Shown: in pieces, positions 47,788 to 59,895 of the stretch | Position numbering within the stretch: position 1 is the stretch's first letter | How the letters are laid out: each line of letters opens with the position of its first letter | From: Brevundimonas guildfordensis | Lineage (GTDB): Bacteria; Pseudomonadota; Alphaproteobacteria; Caulobacterales; Caulobacteraceae | Assembly (NCBI RefSeq): GCF_014836405.1 | Contig: NZ_JACSQU010000002.1 | Span: 549,333 to 613,332 of the forward strand | DNA length: 64,000 nucleotides | Reading direction: 5' to 3' | The notes under the pieces: model-generated | Told to the model about the DNA's origin: nothing | The model's database searches: none | The model's input: only the letters and a program-made list of their open reading frames with translations | Position numbers and translations under genes: made by a program

Positions 47788-48966
47788 TTAGCGCGCCAGC
47801 GTCCGCATCGCCCGTTCCAGTCCCTCCAGCGTCAGGGGGAACATGCCGTGCTCCATCACCTCGCCAATCAGGTTCACCGAAGGCGTGTAGGACCAGTGGC
47901 GTTCGGGCACGGGGTTCAGCCAGACGGACTTGTCCCACTGTTCGCGGGCGCGCTTCAGCCAGACGGCGCCGGCCTCCTCGTTCCAGTGCTCGACCGAGCC
48001 GCCGGGCATGGTCACTTCATAGGGCGACATGGTCGCGTCGCCGACGAAGATGGCGCGCCAGTCGCCGGGATATTTATGGATCAGGTCCCAGGTCGGGATG
48101 CGTTCGCTGTGGCGGCGCCGGTTGTCCTTCCACACCCCTTCGTAGAGGCAGTTGTGGAAGTAGAAGAACTCCAGGTTCTTGAACTCGGTCCGCGCGGCCG
48201 AGAACAGCTCTTCACACAGCTGGATGTGGCCGTCCATCGAGCCGCCGACGTCAAGGAACAGCAGCACCTTGATCGTGTTGCGACGCTCGGGCCGCATGTG
48301 GATGTCCAGCCAGCCCTGACGCGCCGTGCCGTCGATGGTGCCGTCGATGTCCAGTTCCTCGGCCGCGCCTTCGCGGGCGAAGCGGCGCAGGCGGCGTAAC
48401 GCCACCTTGATGTTCCGGGTGCCCAGCTCGACCGTGTCGTCCAGGTTCCTGTATTCGCGCTTTTCCCAGACCTTGACCGCGCGGCCGTGCCGCCCCGGCC
48501 CGCCGATGCGCACGCCCTCGGGGTTGTAGCCGCCGTGGCCGAAGGGGCTGGTCCCGCCCGTGCCGATCCACTTGTTGCCGCCCTGGTGGCGCTCCTTCTG
48601 CTCCTCCAGCCGCTGCTTCAGCGTCTCCATCAGCTTGTCGAAGCCGCCGAGGGCCTCGATGTGCGCCTTCTCGTCGTCGGTCAGGTATTTCTCGGTCAGC
48701 AGCCGCAGCCAGTCCTCGGGGATGTCGGCGGTGATCTCCTCGCCGGGACTGACGCCCTCCAGCCCCTTGAAAACCTTGCCGAACACCTGATCGAAGCGGT
48801 CGTAGTGCTTCTCGTCCTTGACCAGGACGGCGCGTGACAGGTGGTAGAAGGCCTCGACGTCGCGGCCGCCCACGCCCTTGTCCATGGCCTCCATCAGATG
48901 GAGCCATTCCTTCAGCGACACAGGCACCTTGGCCTCGCGCAGGGCGGTGAAGAAGGGCAGCAGCAT
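47788..48966 (-). CDS. CoxE-type VWA domain protein
   Basis: 392 residues. The N-terminal helical part (PVSLKEWLHLMEAMDKG) and the C-terminal von Willebrand A domain fit the CoxE family. The metal site motif appears as D239-V-G-G-S243 where the classic form is DxSxS, so the first serine is replaced by glycine. Other signatures are WEKREYRNLDDTVELGTRNIKVALRRLRRF and IFVGDATMSPYE. CoxE-like proteins usually work with a MoxR-type AAA+ ATPase in maturing metal enzymes; no such ATPase gene is next to it here. Confidence 0.85.
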   Translation of the reverse strand: MLLPFFTALREAKVPVSLKEWLHLMEAMDKGVGGRDVEAFYHLSRAVLVKDEKHYDRFDQVFGKVFKGLEGVSPGEEITADIPEDWLRLLTEKYLTDDEKAHIEALGGFDKLMETLKQRLEEQKERHQGGNKWIGTGGTSPFGHGGYNPEGVRIGGPGRHGRAVKVWEKREYRNLDDTVELGTRNIKVALRRLRRFAREGAAEELDIDGTIDGTARQGWLDIHMRPERRNTIKVLLFLDVGGSMDGHIQLCEELFSAARTEFKNLEFFYFHNCLYEGVWKDNRRRHSERIPTWDLIHKYPGDWRAIFVGDATMSPYEVTMPGGSVEHWNEEAGAVWLKRAREQWDKSVWLNPVPERHWSYTPSVNLIGEVMEHGMFPLTLEGLERAMRTLAR

Positions 48967-48987
48967 GGGCTTAAGACTGGCCCCGGC

Positions 48988-49515
48988 CTAGCCGCGCCGC
49001 AAGATGAACTCGTCGTCCATCCAGGCGCCGACGGGATACTGATACTCGCCCGCCTTCTCGAAACCGTAGGCGGCGTAGAGCTTCTGGGCCTTTTCGTTGC
49101 CGCTCCAGACGCCGATCCACAAGGGGCCGTCGGTGTGAGCCTCCATCCAGTCCAGCGCGATCTTTAGCAACTGCGTGCCAAGGCCCAGCCCCTGCGCCTG
49201 CTTGCCGACGTAGAGGCGGCGCAGCTCGGCGTGGCTGGCGCGACCGTCGGGGTGGGGCAGGGTGTTCGGCCCCGCGTTGGCGAAGGCCAGCAGTTCGCCG
49301 TCGCGCTCCGCGACCCACCAGGCGGCGCCCGGCTCGGCCAGCTTGGTGGTGATGGCCTCGGCGTTGAAGCTGGCGTCCAGAAAGGCGGTCAGGTCGGCGA
49401 CCGGATAGGGAATGCCGAAGCCGGTGACGAAGGTGTCGATGAAGGTCTGGCGCCCCAGCACGGCCAGGGCGGCGGCGTCGTCAGGACGGGCGGGGCGGAT
49501 CACAGGGTCGCTCAT
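48988..49515 (-). CDS. GNAT-family N-acetyltransferase
   Basis: 175 residues from ATG 49515. The fold's motif A is seen in ELRRLYVGKQAQGLGLGTQLLKIAL, with the R/Q-x-x-G-x-G/A acetyl-CoA loop as QGLGLG, followed by IGVWSGNEKAQKLYAAYGFEKAGEY. It transfers acetyl from acetyl-CoA to an unknown amine. Open reading continues upstream to 49713, but MSDPVIRPARPDDAAAL is the normal family start. It lies 21 bases before the VWA gene on the same strand. Confidence 0.85.
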   Translation of the reverse strand: MSDPVIRPARPDDAAALAVLGRQTFIDTFVTGFGIPYPVADLTAFLDASFNAEAITTKLAEPGAAWWVAERDGELLAFANAGPNTLPHPDGRASHAELRRLYVGKQAQGLGLGTQLLKIALDWMEAHTDGPLWIGVWSGNEKAQKLYAAYGFEKAGEYQYPVGAWMDDEFILRRG

Positions 49516-49730
49516 GATCGACGCAATAGCGCCGGGCGGGCGTCGGGTGAAGGCGTGTCGAGACCCGCGTGGCGACATCATCGCAGCCTCGTCATCTTTG
49601 TGTGGTTGCAGGGGCGCGCGACGGGGGCTACCACCTTTGTCCAAGGTGCGCCGTCCGCGGCGCCCGTCAATGCTCGATGGGGAGGTTAAGGGACGCCAAG
49701 GCCTTGGTTTCACAGGCTGATCCCCGTGCT

Positions 49731-50387
49731 ATGACTTCTCCTGCACTCATGACTCATTCCGAATCCGCAACTCAGACGCCGGTCGCGGCCGCCCGCTCCG
49801 CCGGGGCTGAAGCCGCCTATGGGGCCATTACGCTGGCGCGCCATGGCGAGCCGGCCCTGTCGCGCAAATGCATGATCACTTCGGATCAGTATCGTGACTG
49901 GTGGGGCCGCTATGAGATTGGCGGCCTGCGCGCCGGCCAGACGCCGCCGCAGACCCTGCTGACGGCCGCCGAGGGCGCCGGGGCCATTTACGCCTCGACC
50001 CGACCCCGCGCACAGGAAACCGCCAGAGCGGTGGCGCCGGACCGCGACGTGCTGGTCGACGCCCTGTTCATCGAGGCGCCGCTGCCGCCGCCGCGCTTCC
50101 CAAGCTGGATCAAGCTGTCGCCGCGCTACTGGGGCGTGATATCGCGCATCTGGTGGCACGCCTTCAATCACCACGAAGGCCAGGAAACCCGCGCCGAGGC
50201 CGAGGTCCGCGCCGATCAGGCCGCGCGCGTGCTGATCGCCCGCGCCTCGGAAGGCCACGACGTCCTGGTGCTGGCGCACGGCTATTTCAATCACATGGTC
50301 GGTCGGCGGCTGAGGGCGCACGGCTGGCGCCTGGTGCACAATCAGGGCTTCAAATACTGGTCCCAGCGCCGTTTCGAGAAGCGCTGA
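49731..50387 (+). CDS. Histidine phosphatase superfamily protein
   Basis: 218 residues from ATG 49731 (ATG 49749 is an alternative). The phosphoglycerate-mutase-like fold has the catalytic LARHGEPALSRK near residue 36, a STRPRAQETA segment and the second His in VLAHGYFNHMV. A tryptophan-rich insertion (SWIKLSPRYWGVISRIWWHAFN) lies in the middle and may form a cap or membrane-proximal surface. The substrate is unknown. Confidence 0.83.
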   Translation: MTSPALMTHSESATQTPVAAARSAGAEAAYGAITLARHGEPALSRKCMITSDQYRDWWGRYEIGGLRAGQTPPQTLLTAAEGAGAIYASTRPRAQETARAVAPDRDVLVDALFIEAPLPPPRFPSWIKLSPRYWGVISRIWWHAFNHHEGQETRAEAEVRADQAARVLIARASEGHDVLVLAHGYFNHMVGRRLRAHGWRLVHNQGFKYWSQRRFEKR

Positions 50388-50447
50388 GGTCGCGGTCTGA
50401 GGAAGGCCGTTGAAGCGGCGCGCGCGCCTCTCTAGGTTGCGCCCATC

Positions 50448-50704
50448 ATGACCGACGCATCCGTCTCCCCCGCCGTGCCCGCCGATCTCAGCTTCGAGGA
50501 CGCCCTGTCGCGTCTGGAGGGCATCGTTTCGCGCCTGGAATCGGGCCAGGCGCCGCTCGAAGAGTCCATCGCCCTGTACGAAGAGGGCGCGCGGCTGAAG
50601 GCTCACTGCGAGGCGCGCCTGAAGGCCGCCCAGCTGCGGGTCGAGAAGATCGTCGTCGGCGCCGACGGCCAGGCCAAGGGCGTCGAACCGGCCGAGTTCG
50701 GCTG

Positions 50705-50705
<1 letters not shown>
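50448..50705 (+). CDS. xseB: Exodeoxyribonuclease VII small subunit
   Basis: 85 residues. XseB is the small helical partner of the XseA nuclease. The family pattern SFEDALSRLEGIVSRLESGQAPLEESIALYEEGARL covers about 14-50. The stop overlaps the next start by one base. It is the first gene of an xseB-csaA-ispA-dxs run; xseB-ispA-dxs is the common order. Confidence 0.94.
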
Positions 50706-51969
<1,264 letters not shown>

Positions 51970-51972
51970 TAG

Positions 51973-53947
<1,975 letters not shown>

Positions 53948-53960
53948 GGCCAATCGGTCA

Positions 53961-54006
53961 TCCCCCCTTGGCCCCTGTGCTAGACTGCGCTCGGGCCGAG
54001 GGGGGA
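53961..54006 (+). terminator. Long hairpin after dxs
   Basis: Fourteen bases at 53961-53974 pair fully (one G-U) with 53993-54006 around an 18-base loop, followed by ATTTC. It begins 13 bases after dxs and probably ends its transcript before convergent phoH, although the T-run is short. Confidence 0.65.
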
Positions 54007-54069
54007 TTTCAGACGATTCAGACGAATTGGACTCTATTTTTTCCTTCTCTCTTCAGAGGAGGGCGAGGG

Positions 54070-54837
54070 TCACAACACCCCGATCATGCTGGCCACCAGC
54101 GGATGACGCACGATGTCGCGTTCAGCCAGGCGCACCACGGCGATCTCGGGCACGGCCTCAAGCCGGTCGGCGATGTCCGACAGGCCGGACACGCCCGGCA
54201 GCAGGTCCGACTGATGCGGGTCGCCGGTGACCACCATGGTCGAGTGCCAGCCCAGCCGGGTCAGCAGCATCTTCAACTGGACGTAGGTGCAGTTCTGCGC
54301 CTCATCCACGACGATGAAGGCGTTGTTCAGGGTGCGGCCGCGCATATAGCCGATGGGGGCGATCTCGATCAGGCCCTCGGCCATCAGCGCCTTGACCCGC
54401 TTCATGCTGAGCCGGTCCGACAGGGCGTCGTAGAGCGGCCGCAGGTAGGGGGCCAGCTTGTCCTCCATGTCGCCCGGCAGGAAGCCGATCGATTCCCCGG
54501 CCTCGACCGCCGGGCGGCTCAGGACGATCCGGCCGACCTTGCCCGCCTCCAGCGCCTCGACCGCTTTGGCGACCGCCAGATAGGTCTTGCCAGTGCCCGC
54601 CGGGCCCAGCGCCAGCACCAGATTGGCGTGGTCGACGGCCTCCATCAGTTCGGCCTGGCCGTCGGACTTGGGCTTCAGCGTCTTGAGGTAGCCCTGGTCC
54701 CGCTCGTCGTTCGAGGGCAGGGGCGACCAGCCGCCGACGCGGGCGGGCAATCGCCGCACCTTGGCGTCCTGAATGAATTCGGGCGAATCCAGCACGCCTT
54801 CGCGCAGCTGACGCTTGATGGCCGATCGTTTGCTCAT
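54070..54837 (-). CDS. phoH: PhoH-family ATPase
   Basis: 255 residues from ATG 54837, with TGGAGGC upstream. PhoH-like proteins are P-loop ATPases linked to RNA metabolism or stress. Walker A is GPAGTGKT at 78-85 and Walker B IVVDEAQN; LSRPAVEAGESIGFLPGD and VTGDPHQSDLLPG are family motifs. It lacks the N-terminal KH-like or PIN domain of longer forms. The gene lies behind a leader containing a terminator-like hairpin just before the ribosome site. Confidence 0.9.
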   Translation of the reverse strand: MSKRSAIKRQLREGVLDSPEFIQDAKVRRLPARVGGWSPLPSNDERDQGYLKTLKPKSDGQAELMEAVDHANLVLALGPAGTGKTYLAVAKAVEALEAGKVGRIVLSRPAVEAGESIGFLPGDMEDKLAPYLRPLYDALSDRLSMKRVKALMAEGLIEIAPIGYMRGRTLNNAFIVVDEAQNCTYVQLKMLLTRLGWHSTMVVTGDPHQSDLLPGVSGLSDIADRLEAVPEIAVVRLAERDIVRHPLVASMIGVL

Positions 54838-55147
54838 GGACGCCTCCAGGGCATGAAAAAAGGCGAGCCCGGCTGGGTCTCGCCTTGGTCGTCGGTGGGG
54901 GAGGTGTGGGCCGAAGTCGCAGGGCCGTCCCGAACAGCCGCAGGGTCTTCGCCGCAGCAGGTGCGTCGCCGTCCCCCGACTGGTCGCGAACACGCCAAGC
55001 GCATTCTCCAGCGTCTGACCGGACCGGGCTTGATCCGGCTTCGGATCCGGGGGCGAATGGGCCTGCCGAATCGCATCAACAGACTGATGCTAACGTGGTT
55101 TCTGAAGGGTTAAAGCCTTCATTTTGATAAGAATAGGCGGTGTGCGG
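54838..55147. other. 310-base gap between phoH and the carbonic anhydrase gene
   Basis: The segment next to phoH holds its ribosome site and the terminator-like hairpin at 54856-54886. The rest (about 54890-55130) has a GATCCG/CGGATC hairpin near 55032 and open reading on both strands without recognisable similarity (an Arg-rich 81-codon frame on the minus strand that overlaps the phoH start). No tRNA or known riboswitch was recognised. Confidence 0.5.
54856..54886 (-). promoter_or_regulatory. Terminator-like hairpin in the phoH leader (possible attenuator)
   Basis: On the minus strand, AAGGCGAG (54886-54879) and CTCGCCTT (54867-54860) pair around an inner CCC/GGG stem, and six T residues follow (54861-54856). 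The structure ends eight bases before the phoH ribosome site. No gene lies upstream on that strand that it would end, so a conditional attenuator of phoH is the simplest reading. Confidence 0.6.
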
Positions 55148-55678
55148 ATGAGTGTTTACAGTCTGGGCGACAGCAAGCCTCAGCTTCCCCCGGAGGGCGA
55201 ATACTGGATTGCGCCAAGTGCGACGGTCCTAGGAAATGTGATTCTGCATCCGGGCGCCAGCATCTGGTTCAACGCCGTGCTGCGCGGCGATAACGACCCC
55301 ATCGTCATCGGGGCCGACAGCAATATTCAGGACGGCAGCATCCTGCATACCGACGTGGGATCGCCCCTGACGATCGGCGCGGGCGTTACCGTGGGGCACA
55401 AGGTGATGCTGCACGGATGCGAAATCGGCGACAACAGCCTGATCGGCATCGGCGCGGTCGTCCTGAACGGGGCGCGCATCGGCAAGAACTGTCTGATCGG
55501 CGCCAACGCCCTGATCACCGAGGGCAAGGTCATTCCCGACAACAGCCTGGTCATGGGCCAGCCGGGCAAGGTGGTGCGGGAATTGGAAGAGGGCCAGATC
55601 GAGGGCCTGCGGATGTCGGCGCAGCACTATGTCCAGAACTGGCGGCGCTATGTGGCGGAGCTGACGCGGATCGACTGA
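55148..55678 (+). CDS. Gamma-carbonic anhydrase family protein
   Basis: 176 residues from ATG 55148. The left-handed beta-helix shows hexapeptide repeats through most of the chain. Three histidines fit the metal site: His67 in SILHTD, His84 and His89 in [11 protein letters not shown]. Family members are carbonic anhydrases or transferase-like metal proteins; activity is not certain without the proton-shuttle residues. It ends with [12 protein letters not shown], typical of the group. A TTG at 55124 would add eight residues. Confidence 0.88.
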   Translation: MSVYSLGDSKPQLPPEGEYWIAPSATVLGNVILHPGASIWFNAVLRGDNDPIVIGADSNIQDGSILHTDVGSPLTIGAGVTVGHKVMLHGCEIGDNSLIGIGAVVLNGARIGKNCLIGANALITEGKVIPDNSLVMGQPGKVVRELEEGQIEGLRMSAQHYVQNWRRYVAELTRID

Positions 55679-55781
55679 TCCGTCGCCCCACAATGGCACG
55701 GGTCACAATGGGACAGGCGAGGCGTAACGCTCCAAACTCGCGCAGGAGGGGATGAAACAGCCCATTGGCGCACACCTGACG

Positions 55782-55797
55782 CGGCCCGGCGCTTGCA
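55782..55797 (+). promoter_or_regulatory. Candidate sigma54 promoter for the Cys/Pro/NV-repeat protein
   Basis: CGGCCCG-N4-TTGCA matches the sigma54 consensus TGGCACG-N4-TTGCW with the invariant GG and GC ten bases apart. It is 39 bases before the start codon, leaving a short leader with the CAGGAG ribosome site. The match is by eye. Confidence 0.6.
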
Positions 55798-55835
55798 TTG
55801 GTCCTGCCGACGATCAAATGCAGGAGTCCGATCCC

Positions 55836-56768
55836 ATGCGGATAGGGATTACAAAAATGCTGGCCGGCGCCGTGGCCTTTGTGGGGCTGATGGCGGTCGC
55901 GGATGCGGCTGCGGCCCAGTGCGGGCCGTCCAGCTGCCTGCCGCCTCCGCCGCCGACGCCGATCTTGCCGCCGCCGACGCCGATCACCCCGCCGGTGACG
56001 CCGCCGGGCGGCGGCTGCGGCCCCAGCGGCTGCCTGCCGCCGCGCCCGCCTGTGGCCCCGCCCTGCGGCGGCGGCGGGTGCCTGCCGCCGCCGCCTCCGG
56101 CCTGCTGCGGCTCGGGCGGCGGCAATGTGAACGTGAACGTCAACGTCAACGCGAACGCCAGCGCCAACGCCAGCGCCTCGGCGCGCGCCTGGGCCGGATC
56201 GCGCGCGGCGTCGACGGTGATCGTGGCGGGCGGGGGCGGCGCTTACTTCAACGTCGATCAGCCCTATCCCACCACCATCCAGGGTCTGAACGTCCAGGGC
56301 GGGATGCAGATGGTGCGAGTGCCCTTCACCGCGTCGCGCCGGATCGCGAAGCAGGTCGTGCTGCAGGCCGTCTGCATTGACGACCGCAACGTGCCGCACC
56401 CGGCGTCGCAGGTGATTCCCGGCCGGGACGTCGCCGACAGCTACGACGGCGAACTGTATCGCTGCCTGGCGGGCTCAAAGCTGCAGTGGACGGTCAGCGA
56501 GGCGGAGGGCGCCCCCGGCGAAACCCTGCTGTGCAACAAGCGCGAAGCCTTGTGGCACGGCGCGGGCGGGCGTCTGGAGTGCCGTCCCGAGAAGGCCGCG
56601 CGCGACTGTAACGAGCGTTCGCTGCTGCGCCGCTACGGCGCCGGCGTGAAGGTGCTGACCATGATCCGCGAAGAGACCTACACCGAGTATCGCGAGGAAA
56701 TGGTCGAGGGCGCCGCGTCCACCGGCATGATCATGATGGACGGCGGGGTCGGCGGCCGGGTTTTCTGA
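55836..56768 (+). CDS. Exported Cys/Pro-rich protein with Asn-Val/Ala repeat, unknown function
   Basis: 310 residues from ATG 55836, with CAGGAG upstream; two in-frame ATGs at 55752 and 55818 are less well placed. A signal peptide covers about 1-27 (ending ADAAAAQ). Residues 28-95 have three near-repeats CGPSSCLPP, CGPSGCLPP and CGGGGCLPP, split by Pro-rich spacers. A low-complexity run of Asn alternating with Val, then Ala/Ser (about 97-116) follows. The 130-310 segment looks globular, with five further cysteines (FNVDQPYPTTIQGLNVQGG, YDGELYRCLAG). I do not recognise a family. The repeat and sigma54-type promoter suggest a surface structural protein. Confidence 0.78.
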   Translation: MRIGITKMLAGAVAFVGLMAVADAAAAQCGPSSCLPPPPPTPILPPPTPITPPVTPPGGGCGPSGCLPPRPPVAPPCGGGGCLPPPPPACCGSGGGNVNVNVNVNANASANASASARAWAGSRAASTVIVAGGGGAYFNVDQPYPTTIQGLNVQGGMQMVRVPFTASRRIAKQVVLQAVCIDDRNVPHPASQVIPGRDVADSYDGELYRCLAGSKLQWTVSEAEGAPGETLLCNKREALWHGAGGRLECRPEKAARDCNERSLLRRYGAGVKVLTMIREETYTEYREEMVEGAASTGMIMMDGGVGGRVF

Positions 56769-56844
56769 ACCGGCCGTTCAGCCTGGCGACAGACGCGATC
56801 GTCTAGGGTCAGGCGTCGACTCTCCGTCGATAGGCCAAATGACT

Positions 56845-56879
56845 GGGCCCCGCTCCTTGCGGGACGGGGCCCCTTCTTT
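56845..56879 (+). terminator. Terminator between the repeat protein and the M16 protease
   Basis: GGGCCCCG at 56845-56852 pairs with CGGGGCCC at 56865-56872, followed by CTTCTTT. It ends the rightward transcript just before the convergent protease gene. It is weak in the opposite direction. Confidence 0.8.
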
Positions 56880-56880
56880 G

Positions 56881-59757
56881 TTATTGGGCGTTAACCGAGA
56901 CGACCTCGGCCTTCCACGCCGCATCCGGCTTCAGATACTGGCGCGCGGCCGCCTGAATGTCGGCGGCGGTGAAGGATTCAAGATCGCTGATGTGCGTCTG
57001 GATCTGTTCCAGCGTGGCGGGCTTGGCGGCCAGATCTTCCAACTGGCCCAGCCAGTACTCATTGCCGGCCTGGCTGCGGCGCAGGGATTCGATCACCGGC
57101 AGGCGCGCGCGGTTCAACTCGTCCTCGCTGATCGGCTTGTCGCGCAGGTCGGCGATGATGGCTTCCACGGCGGTGAAGAAGGCGTCGAACTTTTCCGGGG
57201 CCGTATCTGCGGTGATCGAGATGGAGCCGTAGCCCGTGAACACGTCGGACGACGAGGCGCGGACGCTGGGCGAATAGGCCAGAGCCTGCTTCTCGCGGAT
57301 TTCCTCTAGGACGCGCAACTTCAGCACCTCGGCCAGGATGGAGGCCTTGCGCGCTTCGCTGCGGTCGTTGACGGCGTCGGTGGTCGGCCAGGCGATATAG
57401 GCCAGGCCCTGTTCGGCCGGGCCGGCGTGGGTCAAGCGGATCGGCTGAGCCGTCGGCGCCGGGAAGCGCCGCTGATCCGAGCCGGCCAGAGGCTGGGCGG
57501 CCGGCGCGCGCGCGGGCAGGGCGGCGAAGGTCGAGGCGACCGAAGCCACCGCGTCCTCGACCTTGACGTCGCCGACCATGACGATGTCGATCGGGCCGGA
57601 CGCCAGTCCCTGAACCACGCCCTGCTTCAGTTCATCCAGGGTGAAGGCGGCGATCTCTGCGGGCGAGGGCATGGATTCGCGCTTGTCGCCGCTGGCGAGC
57701 AAGCCACTGGCCTGAAGGCCGAAGGCCCCGCCCGGGGTCGCCATCTGCTGGGCCATGAACTGCGGCAGGACGGCCTTGATCTGCTCGAACGGCGCAGGGC
57801 GCAGGCCCGGATCGGTCAGATAGGCGGCCAGCACCTGCATCTGCAGTTGCAGGTCGGCCGGACGGGTGGCGCCCGACAACTGATAGGCGTCGCTGTCGAT
57901 GCTGAAGCCGGCGCCATAGATCTTGCCGGTGAGGACGCGGTTCAACTCGTCGGCCGTCAGCTTGCCGAGGCCGCCAGCCGTGAAGACCATCGGGGCCAGG
58001 GACTGAGAGGTGAAGCGATCGGTCGGCAGGCCCATCTCGCCGATGCCGGTGCGGACCGAGATCAGGATCTGCTGGTCCTTGAAGGTCGTCGGCTTGACGG
58101 TCAGGCGCACGCCGTTGGGGAAGGTGACGATCGTGGCGCCGACGGCGGCGACTTCGGTGGTCGAGGCCGGCGCGGCGACGGCGCCGAAGTCGGCATAGGG
58201 CCAGTCCAGAGCTGCCTGCTCGGCCGGGGCGCTCACCGGCGTGGCGCGGCTGGCTTCCAGCAGGGCGGTGACGCCGGCTTCGCCGCCTTCGATCGGCTCA
58301 GGCGTGACCACCAGCGCCAAGGGGCCCTGGCCTTCGAAGGCGCGCTTGACCGCTTCGCTGACCTGAGCTGCCTTGAGGTCCTTCACCGTGGCTTCGAACA
58401 GGGCCAGGTTGGTGGCGGGCGAAGAGAAGACCTTGTCGTCGTTGGCGGCGCCCAACAGGGCGTTGGCCAGGGCTGGGGTGCTGCGCGTCGCGGCGGCCTG
58501 CACGGCCGTTTCAAGCGCTGCGCGGCTGTTGGCGATCTCGCGATCCAGTTCGATCTGGGACACGCCGAACTGCACCAGGCGGCGCTGTTCCTGCTCGATG
58601 GTTTCCAGAGCGCGCTGGATGCCGCCGGGGTTGAAGGCGGCCGAGACGCTGGCGAGGTCGAGCGTCTTGAACAGGGTTCCCTGTCCGCCGCCGGCGCCGA
58701 TGAAGGGCGGGTTGTCAGCGCGGGCCAACTCACCCAGGCGGCGGTTCAGCACGGCCATGCCCAGGCCTTGCAGCATGGCGTCGCGGCGTTCCGACGCCGT
58801 ATCGGGATCGAGATCCGGGTTGCGGATCCAGTTCAGCTGGACCGAGGACTGCACGCCCGGCTCGACCAGGATGCGGGTCTCGGGCTGGCGCGGGGCGACC
58901 TGTCCCAGATCGGGCTCGGGCCCGTCGGCCGCCTTGGGCGTCCAGTCCGAGAAGGTCGCCTTGATCTTGGCCTCCATTTGATCGACGTCGAAGTCCCCGA
59001 CCGCGATCAAGGTGGCCCGGTCGGGGCGGTAATAGGCCTCGTAGAACTCGACGAAGCGCTCGCGGGGGGCGCTGCGGATGATGCTGAGGTCGCCGATGGG
59101 CAGGCGGTTCGACAGACGCTGGCCGGGCGCCAACAAAGCGATTTGCGCCTTCAGCGAGCGCAGGGCCGGGGTGTTGCGCAGGCGCTCTTCGCCCTCGATC
59201 ACGCCGCGCTCGGCGTCGATGTCCTCGGCTTTCATCAGGGCCTCTGAGACCTGCTCGCGCATGATCCGCAGCGAGGTGTCGACCGTCTCGTCGTTGGTGC
59301 GCGGCAGCTCCAGCGTATAGGCGGTCTGGTCGAAGCTGGTGAAGGCGTTGGTGTCGGCGCCGAAGGCCAGGCCCAGACGCTCCAGAATCCGCAGCAGCTC
59401 ATTCTCGGGCACATTGGTCGTGCCGTTAAAGGCCATGTGCTCCATGAAGTGGGCCAGGCCCAGTTGGTCGTCGTTCTCCATCAGGGAGCCGGCCGCGATC
59501 CGCAGTCTCAGCGATGCCTGGCCCGGCGGGGTGGCGTTCTTCATGATGGCGTAGCGCATGCCGTTCGGCAGAACGCCGAAGCGGACAGCCGGATCTGCGG
59601 GAATGTCGCTGGCCGCCTGGGCCCAGGGCTTGAAGGGTTGGGGGTCCTGCGTCGCTACGGCTGACGGCGGCGTCAGGGCGACAGCAGGAAGGGCCGCGCC
59701 GCCCAGCAAGGCGAGGCTGGAGGCGGCAAGCATAAGCAGGCGGCGAGGGGATCGCAT
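56881..59757 (-). CDS. M16-family zinc metalloprotease (exported)
   Basis: 958 residues. A signal peptide (about 1-27) is followed by two M16-type halves. The inverted zinc motif H103-F-M-E-H107 in LAHFMEHMAFNGT and the distal glutamate in AERGVIEGEERL make the first half catalytic. The second half (about 540 on) has TFPNGVRLTVKPTTFKDQQILISVR and the lid or partner domain. It probably degrades peptides in the periplasm, similar to pitrilysin/PqqL-like enzymes; the target is unknown. It follows hfaD on the same strand across 138 bases that hold a strong hairpin. Confidence 0.92.
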   Translation of the reverse strand: MRSPRRLLMLAASSLALLGGAALPAVALTPPSAVATQDPQPFKPWAQAASDIPADPAVRFGVLPNGMRYAIMKNATPPGQASLRLRIAAGSLMENDDQLGLAHFMEHMAFNGTTNVPENELLRILERLGLAFGADTNAFTSFDQTAYTLELPRTNDETVDTSLRIMREQVSEALMKAEDIDAERGVIEGEERLRNTPALRSLKAQIALLAPGQRLSNRLPIGDLSIIRSAPRERFVEFYEAYYRPDRATLIAVGDFDVDQMEAKIKATFSDWTPKAADGPEPDLGQVAPRQPETRILVEPGVQSSVQLNWIRNPDLDPDTASERRDAMLQGLGMAVLNRRLGELARADNPPFIGAGGGQGTLFKTLDLASVSAAFNPGGIQRALETIEQEQRRLVQFGVSQIELDREIANSRAALETAVQAAATRSTPALANALLGAANDDKVFSSPATNLALFEATVKDLKAAQVSEAVKRAFEGQGPLALVVTPEPIEGGEAGVTALLEASRATPVSAPAEQAALDWPYADFGAVAAPASTTEVAAVGATIVTFPNGVRLTVKPTTFKDQQILISVRTGIGEMGLPTDRFTSQSLAPMVFTAGGLGKLTADELNRVLTGKIYGAGFSIDSDAYQLSGATRPADLQLQMQVLAAYLTDPGLRPAPFEQIKAVLPQFMAQQMATPGGAFGLQASGLLASGDKRESMPSPAEIAAFTLDELKQGVVQGLASGPIDIVMVGDVKVEDAVASVASTFAALPARAPAAQPLAGSDQRRFPAPTAQPIRLTHAGPAEQGLAYIAWPTTDAVNDRSEARKASILAEVLKLRVLEEIREKQALAYSPSVRASSSDVFTGYGSISITADTAPEKFDAFFTAVEAIIADLRDKPISEDELNRARLPVIESLRRSQAGNEYWLGQLEDLAAKPATLEQIQTHISDLESFTAADIQAAARQYLKPDAAWKAEVVSVNAQ

Positions 59758-59819
59758 TCCGGTGGTCTCCGCGATGTGCGAGCGGGCGCCCCCCGGGGCG
59801 GATTGCGGCCCTGCACGTG

Positions 59820-59854
59820 ATCAGGCGCGAAGCTTCTTCGGCCTCGCGCCTGAT
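59820..59854. promoter_or_regulatory. Hairpin between hfaD and the M16 protease gene
   Basis: ATCAGGCGCGA at 59820-59830 is the exact complement of TCGCGCCTGAT at 59844-59854. It lies 42 bases after the hfaD stop without a T-run, so it may protect the hfaABD message 3' end or terminate weakly. Confidence 0.5.
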
Positions 59855-59895
59855 TACGGTGACAAACGAGCTTGACTGGCTCAAGTTACCGAAAG

